From the NCBI RefSeq assembly GCF_035599575.1, contig NZ_CP141179.1:62001-126000 (forward strand): a stretch of 64,000 bases of DNA, read 5' to 3'. The first letter of the stretch is position 1; each line of letters opens with the position of its first letter. The DNA comes from Roseovarius sp. Pro17 (lineage in GTDB: Bacteria; Pseudomonadota; Alphaproteobacteria; Rhodobacterales; Rhodobacteraceae). Positions 30,640 through 37,852 of this stretch are shown one piece after another. The notes under the pieces are model-generated. The model saw only the letters and a program-made list of their open reading frames with translations. It made no database searches and was not told the DNA's origin. The position numbers and the translations under genes were made by a program.

Positions 30640-31929
30640 ATGGATATGACCAGTTCAAGGACGGCAGGTACAATTGTCGTTGCCATGACGGCCGCTGCGA
30701 CGTTTGGATTTTCTGCCACGACCGCCAGCGCTGCCACCGATAGCGAGATCGTGCTGTGCACGATCGACGACACCTCGGGCCCGTTTGCGACGATGGCGAC
30801 GCCGAAAACATGGGGATATCAACTGGCCGTCGAAGAGATCAATGCCGAGGGTGGCATAGAGGTCGACGGCAAGAAGAAGACCATCAAGCATGTGCAATAT
30901 GACGGCCAGTCCGATGTTGGCCGTTACAGCCAGTTGACGCAGCAGTGCATCTTTGAGGACGAGGCCGACGTGCTCATGGCCGGATATACCGGCGCCGAGC
31001 GTGAGGCCGCCCGCTCCGAGGCAGTGCGCAACGAAACTATTTTCTGGCACAACAATCAGGGTGAGGGCGGCATTGCTGACCACTACTCGTTCTTTTCGGG
31101 CCCCACGCCCGAGCAGCAGGTTCTACCGGCCCTGAAATGGATGATCGAGAATATCGGCCCAAAGATGACCTTCATTGGTGCCGACTATAACTTCTGTCGG
31201 GCCATCGGCGCGTGGACACGGACCGCTGCCGGCCTCTATGGCGGCAATCTGGAAATGGAGGAGTATTTCCCCTTCGACGTGAACCAATGGCAGAAAACCA
31301 TCGGCGACATTCAGGCTGTTGGCCCGGATTTTCAGGTGCATTGTCTGGTGGGCGGCGATCAGGTGCAGTTCTACCCGCAGGCGCAGGCATCGGGGCTAAA
31401 GACACCTGTGTTCTCGAATGTCACCATTTCAGACGGCTATGAGCACAAGATTTTCCCGGCGCCACAACTGTCGAACATGCACGTTCCGCCGGGCTATATC
31501 GAGGATGTGCCGGGCGAAAACAGCGAAGCCTTTGCTGCCAAAATTCGTGAGCGTCATCCCGATGCAGCCTATGTGAACGAGCATGCCGCCTTTGGCTATG
31601 TCGCGGTCAAGGCGATGGCCAAGGCGTGGGAAATCGCCGGGACCACCGATGCCGAGGCCGTTATCGACGCGCTGGAAACAGGCGATATCACGGTTGATGA
31701 GGCCCCCGGTGGATCATGGAAGCTAAACGGCGAGCAGCACCATGCCGCCATGCCCACATATCTGTTCAAGGTGAATGACGACCATTCGCTGACTCTGATT
31801 GAGGATCTGGGCGTAACCGAGCCAAGTTTCCTTAAGGATATCGGCGTGGATGTACGCGAAGTCGAAGCGGGCGATGGTCATTCCTATCTGCCGCCGGACA
31901 ACCCTGCATGGGCGCAATTCTTCGAGTAA
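30640..31929 (+). CDS. ABC transporter periplasmic binding protein, urea/amide (HAAT) class
   Basis: 429-residue type I periplasmic binding protein with a signal peptide (residues 1-32, ending TTASA). Segments such as GPKMTFIGADYNFCRAIGAW and MEEYFPFDVNQWQKTIGDIQAVGPDFQVHCLV follow the pattern of UrtA and short-chain amide binders of the Peripla_BP_5 family. It differs clearly from canonical UrtA, whose N-terminal part (HSLSGTMA-type) is here CTIDDTSGPFATMA. It is followed by two permease and two ATPase genes and then a urease operon, so urea or a related amide is the likely ligand; branched-chain amino acids cannot be excluded. GAGGAG precedes the ATG closely. Confidence 0.8.
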   Translation: MDMTSSRTAGTIVVAMTAAATFGFSATTASAATDSEIVLCTIDDTSGPFATMATPKTWGYQLAVEEINAEGGIEVDGKKKTIKHVQYDGQSDVGRYSQLTQQCIFEDEADVLMAGYTGAEREAARSEAVRNETIFWHNNQGEGGIADHYSFFSGPTPEQQVLPALKWMIENIGPKMTFIGADYNFCRAIGAWTRTAAGLYGGNLEMEEYFPFDVNQWQKTIGDIQAVGPDFQVHCLVGGDQVQFYPQAQASGLKTPVFSNVTISDGYEHKIFPAPQLSNMHVPPGYIEDVPGENSEAFAAKIRERHPDAAYVNEHAAFGYVAVKAMAKAWEIAGTTDAEAVIDALETGDITVDEAPGGSWKLNGEQHHAAMPTYLFKVNDDHSLTLIEDLGVTEPSFLKDIGVDVREVEAGDGHSYLPPDNPAWAQFFE

Positions 31930-31991
31930 GCGCCGCGCTTTTGTGGGTCCGTCACGCGGTGGCGAACCTGCGAAGGACCGCAAGAAAACAG

Positions 31992-32021
31992 TCAGGCACG
32001 GGAGGGGTCTCTCGTGCCTGA
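31992..32021 (+). promoter_or_regulatory. Stem-loop between binding-protein and permease genes
   Basis: TCAGGCACGGGAG and CTCTCGTGCCTGA form a 13-bp stem with one G-T pair and a GGGT loop; no T-run follows. Such stem-loops after binding-protein genes usually stabilise the upstream message and lower expression of the membrane components. Confidence 0.6.
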
Positions 32022-32123
32022 ATCCCCCCCAGACGCGCCGCTTGCCTGCCCCAAGCAGGGTCACATGAAGGCGGGCGAACTGGACCGGGATGCACAAGTT
32101 AGAGAGCAGCAGGGATTACACAG

Positions 32124-33092
32124 ATGAACCTAGGCACGGAACTTTTTGGGTTCGCCTTTCAATACATCGACAGCATCGCCTTTCTGATCCTATCCGCGAT
32201 CGGGTTATCCATTATTTTCGGCATGATGGGCGTTATCAACATGGCGCACGGTGAGTTGATGATGATCGGTGCCTATGTCACCGCCTATTCGATCCACAAT
32301 GGCGTGCCGGTCCCCATCGCGATCCTCTTTGCGGGGATCGGCGCCGGGATTGCGGGGGTCATAATGGAACGCCTCATCATCCGGCATTTTTACAAGCAAT
32401 TGCTATCCTCGCTGGTGGTCACATGGGGCATCAGCATGGTCATCTCGCAGCTGTTTCTGGTGCTGTTCGGTCCCACGATGGAGAGTCTGAGAACCCCGTT
32501 TTCCACCGTCAGAATCCTGATCGGTGGCGATATCGGCTTTGCCATTCTTGGGCCCGAAAGCTTTTCGGCGCTGGCCGGTGCCAGCGGGCGGTTGCCGCCG
32601 GGAGTCGAGAGCTTTGGCATCTACCGGATCATCATGTTTGTGATGGCGGTCCTGCTGATCGCAGCAATCTGGGCGCTGATGCGCTACACAGAATTTGGCG
32701 GACGCGCACGTGCGACGATGGACAACCCGAAAATGGCGAACGCATTGGGCATCAACACTTCGCGCATTTATGCCTACACCTTTGGGCTGGGGTCGGCACT
32801 GGCTGGCATCGCGGGGGGCATGTTCGCGCTGACCGCGTCGATCACGCCGTTCTTTGGTGCGGCTTATACAGCCAAGGCATTCATCACCGTCGTCGTGGGC
32901 GGCAGCGCCAACTTTATCACCGGTTTGATTGGCAGTGTCCTGACGCTGGGCGCAGTGCAAACCATCTTTACCAACATGTTCAGCGTCTACATCGGCTTTG
33001 TCGGCATGATCGCTGCGGCGTTCCTGATCCTGCTGCTGATGCCGACCGGGATATCGGGCTTTATCGAGCGTATAAAGGCGCGCTCGAAATGA
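32124..33092 (+). CDS. ABC transporter permease, LivH/UrtB type
   Basis: 322-residue polytopic protein with eight or so helices. The family motif GMMGVINMAHGELMMIGAYVTAY (about residues 34-56) and the EAA-like loop EFGGRARATMDNPKMANALGIN (about 191-212) place it in the LivH/UrtB permease family. Canonical UrtB usually has a long N-terminal periplasmic extension, absent here. The stop overlaps the next start (ATGA), so the two permeases are made together as a heterodimer. Confidence 0.88.
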   Translation: MNLGTELFGFAFQYIDSIAFLILSAIGLSIIFGMMGVINMAHGELMMIGAYVTAYSIHNGVPVPIAILFAGIGAGIAGVIMERLIIRHFYKQLLSSLVVTWGISMVISQLFLVLFGPTMESLRTPFSTVRILIGGDIGFAILGPESFSALAGASGRLPPGVESFGIYRIIMFVMAVLLIAAIWALMRYTEFGGRARATMDNPKMANALGINTSRIYAYTFGLGSALAGIAGGMFALTASITPFFGAAYTAKAFITVVVGGSANFITGLIGSVLTLGAVQTIFTNMFSVYIGFVGMIAAAFLILLLMPTGISGFIERIKARSK

Positions 33093-34231
33093 TGCGGCGC
33101 AGTTCAATGGGATCAAAATCAATGAGACAACAAAAAGCCGGACTCCTGGGGTTCGTCGGCTTGCTGAACGGACCGCAGACGATGGGCCGTGGCTGGTTGT
33201 TCTGGGGCAGCTTCGTGGTCGTGGTCTTTCTGGCCTACATTGCGCCCACGCATCTGGGGATCAAGCCTTACAAGGTCAACGAATTTCTGGTGTCGGGTTT
33301 CCTTGCGGCCAGCCTGTCGATCCTTTGGGGCTATGGCGGCATCCTCAGCCTCGGGCAGGCGGCGTTCTTTGGGATCGGCGGCTACACGTTTGGCGTCATG
33401 GGGATCAACCTGTGGGACGTGACCGGCAACACCCATTTGGCGTTTCTGGGCGGTATCCTCGTCCCCACCATCTTTGCCGCCTTCATAGGCGCGATCATGT
33501 TTTTCGCACGACTCAAGGGGGTCTACATCGCCATTTTGATGCTGGTCCTGTCGCTGCTGTTTGAGACGTTCATGTTGCAAACCGCAGACCCGGATGTCTA
33601 TTCCATCGGCAAGGCGATGCTGGGCGGCTCTAACGGGCTGCGGCCCGCCTCGGACATTCCCAGCGCGGCGTTCGGCTGGGGCGATGCGGTGGCCGAGTTC
33701 AACGGGCGGCGCGTCGGCTTTTATTATTTTGTGCTGACGCTGCTGATTGCCGTCTATCTGGGGCTGCGCTGCCTGCTCAACTCTTCGTTCGGCTACCTTT
33801 TGGTGGCCATCCGCGAAGATCCTGACCGCACGGCAACCTTCGGCTATGACGTGCGCCTGATCCAACTGGCTGTGTTCTGCATTGCCGCCGCCCTTGCCGG
33901 GCTGGCCGGATCGCTGGACACCGCGCGAATAAATCGGGTGGACCCAGAGCTGGTCTTTGGCGTGTCGGCCAACATCATGGTCGTGATCTGGGTTGCAGTC
34001 GGCGGACGCAAGGACCTGACCGCCGCCATTCTGGGCGCGATAACGCTGGAATGGATGTTCCTGTGGCTGACGACCTCGGGCAACCCCGAATACGCGCAAA
34101 TCGTGATGGGTGGCATCCTGATACTGGTGATGCTGATCGCACCCGAGGGCATCTTCATCTTTTTGGGCAACAGGCTGGGCAGGCTCTACGCGCGCTCGGC
34201 CGCCCTCGTCAGCCGGCAGGAGGGGGACTGA
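33089..34231 (+). CDS. ABC transporter permease, LivM/UrtC type
   Basis: 380 residues from ATG 33089 (4-bp overlap with the LivH-type gene); ATG 33122 (MRQQKAG) is an alternative. The LivM/UrtC features are SLSILWGYGGILSLGQAAFFGIGGYTFG (about residues 72-99) and LLVAIREDPDRTATFGYDVRLIQ (about 239-261). The frame is open far upstream, but that part is the preceding gene read out of frame. Confidence 0.87.
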   Translation: MMRRSSMGSKSMRQQKAGLLGFVGLLNGPQTMGRGWLFWGSFVVVVFLAYIAPTHLGIKPYKVNEFLVSGFLAASLSILWGYGGILSLGQAAFFGIGGYTFGVMGINLWDVTGNTHLAFLGGILVPTIFAAFIGAIMFFARLKGVYIAILMLVLSLLFETFMLQTADPDVYSIGKAMLGGSNGLRPASDIPSAAFGWGDAVAEFNGRRVGFYYFVLTLLIAVYLGLRCLLNSSFGYLLVAIREDPDRTATFGYDVRLIQLAVFCIAAALAGLAGSLDTARINRVDPELVFGVSANIMVVIWVAVGGRKDLTAAILGAITLEWMFLWLTTSGNPEYAQIVMGGILILVMLIAPEGIFIFLGNRLGRLYARSAALVSRQEGD

Positions 34232-34233
34232 CC

Positions 34234-34998
34234 ATGACCACCACCCACACACCCCAGAGCCGCCAAGCGGCGCCTGCCCCGACCGGCGTACCGATTATCG
34301 AGACGCGCAATGTCATAAAGGATTTTGGCGGCGTGCGGGCGACAGATAACCTGAGCCTCGCGATCCAGCCGGGCGAATTGCACTGCATGATCGGCCCCAA
34401 CGGCGCGGGCAAGAGCACCTTTTTCAAACTGCTGATGGGCACAATCCGCCCGACCTCGGGCACGATCCATTTCAATGGTCAGGACATCACCCGGTTAGAG
34501 CCGCACCAGCGGGCGCGCAAAGGGTTGGGGATCAAGTTTCAGAACATGCAGGTCTATCAGGAACTGACGGTGTTCCAGAACTTCTTTGTGCCGCTGCGCC
34601 GCAACTACAAGCCGCGAGAGATGCCCGAACTGGTGGATCGTCTGCTGCGCCGGATACACCTGACCGGACTCGAGGATGAGGTGGTCAAGAACCTCAGTCA
34701 CGGCCAGCAGCAATGGCTGGCTATCGGTCAGGCGATCGCGCTGGAACCCAGAGTTTTGCTGCTGGATGAGCCAGCCGCAGGCATGGGACCGGAGGAGACA
34801 GCATCGACCGCCGAGATACTGAATGCACTAAACGCAGACGGGATGACTGTCATCGTGATCGAGCACGACATGGAATTCATCCGAAGCCTTCATTCGCGCA
34901 CGTCAGTGCTGCATCTGGGCACGCTATTCGCACAGGGAAGTTTTGAAGAAATCGAGCAGAACGAGGACGTTCTCAGAATTTACCTCGGCAAGGCATGA
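34234..34998 (+). CDS. ABC transporter ATPase, LivG/UrtD type
   Basis: 254-residue ATPase. Walker A GPNGAGKST is near residue 57; the family loop FQNMQVYQELTVFQNFFVPLRR follows. The ABC signature is LSHGQQQWLAIGQAIAL (canonical LSGGQ becomes LSHGQ, as in UrtD), and Walker B VLLLDEPAAGMGPEE (about residues 177-191) carries the LivG/UrtD type PAAGM. AGGAGGGG precedes ATG 34234. The end is 4 bp before the next ATG. Confidence 0.88.
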   Translation: MTTTHTPQSRQAAPAPTGVPIIETRNVIKDFGGVRATDNLSLAIQPGELHCMIGPNGAGKSTFFKLLMGTIRPTSGTIHFNGQDITRLEPHQRARKGLGIKFQNMQVYQELTVFQNFFVPLRRNYKPREMPELVDRLLRRIHLTGLEDEVVKNLSHGQQQWLAIGQAIALEPRVLLLDEPAAGMGPEETASTAEILNALNADGMTVIVIEHDMEFIRSLHSRTSVLHLGTLFAQGSFEEIEQNEDVLRIYLGKA

Positions 34999-35002
34999 CA
35001 AA

Positions 35003-35716
35003 ATGACAGACAAAACACTGCTCAGTATAACGGATCTGCGATCGGGTTATGGCCGTGTCGACATAGTGAATGGCGTCAGTTTCGACGTCAAGCAAGGCGA
35101 GATCGTCGCGGTGATCGGGCGTAACGGCGTCGGAAAATCAACGCTCATGAAGACGATCATCGGCGAGGTTTCCACATTCGGCGGCAAGATCACCCTCAAT
35201 GGTGAGCATATTCAAAAGCTGCCGGAGGCAACGCGCGCGCAAAAGGGCATCGGCTATGTGCCGCAGGGGCGGGGCCTGTTCAATTCGTTGACCGTGGGCG
35301 AAAATCTGCGGTTGGGCAACCTGGTGGGCGGCAAACCAAAGCAGACCAATTACGAGCGGGTTTACGAGTTTTTTCCGGTTCTCAAGGAACGTCTGAGTCA
35401 GATCGCCGGCACGATGAGCGGCGGGCAGCAACAGCAATTGGCCATAGGGCGGATACTGATCGGGAACCCGAAAATCATCCTGTTGGACGAACCCTCGGAA
35501 GGCATCCAGCCCAATATCGTGCAGGCGATAGGCCAGATCATTCGCCGTATTCGCGACGAAGAAGGGCTGACCGTTATCATCGTGGAACAGAACCTCGATC
35601 TGATCCAGGCCAGCGCCGACCGTTGCATCGTGATCGACAAGGGCGTGATCGTCGACGAAATTTCGCCCGAGGCATTGGCCGATCCCAAGGTTGCAAAGAA
35701 ATATCTGGCGATCTGA
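35003..35716 (+). CDS. ABC transporter ATPase, LivF/UrtE type
   Basis: 237-residue ATPase, last gene of the transporter operon. Walker A GRNGVGKST (about residues 36-44), the UrtE/LivF segment IGYVPQGRGLFNSLTVGENL, the signature MSGGQQQQLAIGRIL and Walker B IILLDEPSEGIQPNIVQ are all present. The PQGR..FN and SEGIQP forms are typical of UrtE rather than LivF, which supports urea or amide uptake. The 17-bp gap to the convergent LuxR-type gene has no obvious terminator. Confidence 0.88.
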   Translation: MTDKTLLSITDLRSGYGRVDIVNGVSFDVKQGEIVAVIGRNGVGKSTLMKTIIGEVSTFGGKITLNGEHIQKLPEATRAQKGIGYVPQGRGLFNSLTVGENLRLGNLVGGKPKQTNYERVYEFFPVLKERLSQIAGTMSGGQQQQLAIGRILIGNPKIILLDEPSEGIQPNIVQAIGQIIRRIRDEEGLTVIIVEQNLDLIQASADRCIVIDKGVIVDEISPEALADPKVAKKYLAI

Positions 35717-35733
35717 TCGCAAGCCGCTGAATG

Positions 35734-36474
35734 TTACGCAAAGAGGCGGTCGCCCTCCAGAACGCCCAGATGCACCGCCTTGGCCACCGCATGGGTGCGC
35801 GTGCTGGCATCCAGCTTGAGCATGGCGTTCTTGATATGCAGTCGCACCGTTTCCACAGACCGATCAAGAATTATGGCGATTTCGGGCGACGTCTTGCCCA
35901 TGGCGGCCCAGCCAAGGCATTCGTGTTCGCGCGGGCTAAGGATGTTCGGTAGGGCCACCTCGACCTGATCCGCATACCCCTGCGTCGTAATCGTGTTGTG
36001 AAAGATATGTGCCATATGGAACATGTTTTCGCGATTGTCGTCATAGATGCTTGACCAGTTCGCGTTGCTTTTGTCCACTATTGCGCTGACGACAGCGAAT
36101 TTGCCCTTGGGCAGATGAATGGGGATTGTCATGCCGCGCGCCAGCCCGAAATCCGCGAGGTACTTCCACGCTGCGCGCTCTTTGTCGTTTAGGCGTTCGT
36201 TCGATTGGACCTTGGCCCAGTCAAACGGAAGCGTGCCCTCAAAGCAGGCATGATAATAGGGATCGTGGCACTCGTACTCGCGCCAAATGTTCTCCCAGCC
36301 CTGTGGAAAATTGCGCACATTGAGGCGCAAGGGCGCCCATCGTTCATTGTCGATTTGAGGTTTCAGCACCTGACGCGCATAGAGAACCTGTGTGAAGCCG
36401 AGGTCCGAAGCACTTTCGTGCAATGCGTCGAGGCACTGCTGAAAGTCCTGACAATCGCGAAGCTTGCCTCGCAA
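35734..36474 (-). CDS. LuxR-type transcriptional regulator with autoinducer-binding-like domain
   Basis: 246-residue regulator. The N-terminal half (residues 10-165) looks like the autoinducer-binding domain: WREYECHDPYYHACFEGTLPFDW has the family's W...Y...DP pattern and GLARGMTIPIHLPKGKFAVVS the G.T.P.H strand. The C-terminal LuxR HTH is LSPREHECLGWAAMGKTSPEIA to VRLHIKNAMLKLDASTRTHAV (about residues 180-235). No luxI-type synthase is in the window, so it would be a 'solo'. The start appears to be TTG at 36474, since an in-frame stop lies just upstream. It sits between the transporter and urease operons and is divergent from ureA. Confidence 0.85.
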   Translation of the reverse strand: MRGKLRDCQDFQQCLDALHESASDLGFTQVLYARQVLKPQIDNERWAPLRLNVRNFPQGWENIWREYECHDPYYHACFEGTLPFDWAKVQSNERLNDKERAAWKYLADFGLARGMTIPIHLPKGKFAVVSAIVDKSNANWSSIYDDNRENMFHMAHIFHNTITTQGYADQVEVALPNILSPREHECLGWAAMGKTSPEIAIILDRSVETVRLHIKNAMLKLDASTRTHAVAKAVHLGVLEGDRLFA

Positions 36475-36848
36475 GGTCTTGCTGATTTCGGACGTTTCGA
36501 TCGTCGTTCACTCCACAGATTCGCACTTCGACAAGGTGAAAGAGTAGCAGAGAAACTTCATTTCACCCCAAAAATTTAGGGACCAGTGCAAATTTTCGCG
36601 CGCGCCTACCCAAACGGGTAGCCACTTTCGGGCAGTATACGCTGCGCGCCAGTTTTGCTGAACTGAGCGGGTCAAGACACCGGTCCAGAGCTGAATGTGA
36701 ACTGCGCTAGATGCCGCATTACACGCTAACCAGCCCAAACCGTTTTCTTTTTCGTGGACGTTTCGCGGGGGGCAGTGCGTGCGCGCAATGGTCAATTCCT
36801 GTGTCGCGCAGCGTCCGGCGGACCCTGAAACAGAGGAGTACTCGCACA
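36475..36848. other. 374-bp divergent regulatory region between the LuxR-type gene and ureA
   Basis: No gene seen. It contains the perfect inverted repeat CTACCC-AAAC-GGGTAG at 36606-36621 and, just after it, ACTTTCG (36624-36630) and ATACGCTG (36637-36644), which recur in the same order upstream of the transporter operon. Confidence 0.6.
36606..36621. promoter_or_regulatory. Candidate operator: perfect inverted repeat CTACCC-N4-GGGTAG
   Basis: CTACCCAAACGGGTAG has two perfect 6-bp half-sites and lies 132 bp from the LuxR-type gene start and 227 bp before ureA. A related element is at 30418-30433. Size and symmetry fit a dimeric HTH regulator; the identity of the binder is inferred. Confidence 0.6.
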
Positions 36849-37160
36849 ATGCACATGACGCTGAGAGAAGAAGAGCGACTGCAATTATGGACAGCCGCCG
36901 AGATGTCGCGGCGCCGGCTGGAGCGCGGAATGAAGCTGAACTACCCCGAGGCGATCGCGGTGATTTCCGACGAAATCCTCGAACGGGCGCGTGAGGGCAG
37001 CATCCCGATGCTGACCGACATGATGGAATACGGCGCAACCATCCTCAAGAAAGAGCACGTCATGGACGGCGTCGCCGACATGATGAAAATCCTTCAGGTC
37101 GAAGCGCAGTTTCCCGACGGGACCAAACTAGTCACCGTCATGAACCCCGTCCGCGATTGA
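36849..37160 (+). CDS. ureA: Urease gamma subunit
   Basis: Structural subunit of nickel urease. The 103-residue chain has the family layout: LREEERLQLWTAAEMSRRRLERGMKLNYPEAIAVISDEILE and a C-terminal QVEAQFPDGTKLVTVMNPV. Start ATG 36849 has AGAGGAG upstream; ATG 36855 is possible. 24 bp separate it from ureB. First gene of a long co-directional operon. Confidence 0.95.
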   Translation: MHMTLREEERLQLWTAAEMSRRRLERGMKLNYPEAIAVISDEILERAREGSIPMLTDMMEYGATILKKEHVMDGVADMMKILQVEAQFPDGTKLVTVMNPVRD

Positions 37161-37184
37161 TCAAGACATTTTCAGGAGAACATC

Positions 37185-37709
37185 ATGGCTGAGAACAAGT
37201 ATTGGAACCGGCCGCCGCTGCCGAAATCGATTATCCCGGACGAGGCGTTCGATGTGGGCGACCGTGCGCGCTGTGGTCATATCGAATTCGCCGAGGGCGA
37301 CATTGAAATCAACGTGGGGCGTCCCACCAAAAAACTCGTGCTGATCAACACCGGCGACCGTCCGGTTCAGATCGGCGCGCACTACCATCTGGCCGAGTGC
37401 AACAAGGCGATGGCCTTTGATCGCGAGGCCGCCTTTGGTTTCCGGCTGGATATCGCCAGCGGATCGGCCATCCGGTTCGAGCCGGGTCAGAGCCGCAAGG
37501 TTCAGATCACGACATATGTCGGACGCGAAGTGGCCTACGGCATGAACAACATGACCAACGGGTCGCTGCGCTCGGACATCATCAAGGCTCAGACCGTGAA
37601 GCGTTTGCGCGATGCAGGCTTTTGTTTCGAGGGCGACGCCTATCCGGTCAAACCATCGCCGGACAGCAAGTATGCGAAAAAGTCGGACAAGAAATCCGAC
37701 AAGAAGTGA
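37185..37709 (+). CDS. ureB: Urease beta subunit, with N- and C-terminal extensions
   Basis: 174-residue beta subunit; the core (about residues 35-140) contains EINVGRPTKKLVLINTGDRPVQIGAHYHLAECN and the FGFRLDIASGSAIRFEPGQSRKV strand pair with the conserved His pair in HYH. Most UreB are 100-125 residues. Here an N-terminal 30 residues (including YWNRPPLPKSIIPDEAF) and a C-terminal 30 residues ending in a Lys/Asp/Ser repeat (KKSDKKSDKK) are extra. CAGGAGA precedes ATG 37185. Confidence 0.93.
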   Translation: MAENKYWNRPPLPKSIIPDEAFDVGDRARCGHIEFAEGDIEINVGRPTKKLVLINTGDRPVQIGAHYHLAECNKAMAFDREAAFGFRLDIASGSAIRFEPGQSRKVQITTYVGREVAYGMNNMTNGSLRSDIIKAQTVKRLRDAGFCFEGDAYPVKPSPDSKYAKKSDKKSDKK

Positions 37710-37852
37710 CATGACGCGCCAGCCCTGATCGGGCCGGTATCATGTGCAGTAACTCAATCCCCCGATTGCAGGCGGCCCAGCCGCAGCAGTTACACGGGGT
37801 CCGCGTCTCGCAGCGACCCAACATCGCGCGAAATGCATCAGGAGGGAACACG

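Noticed and set aside
32423..33088. Upstream extension of the LivM/UrtC-type permease to 602 codons
   Set aside because: The extra part is the LivH/UrtB-type gene read out of frame; the permease homology begins after 33089.
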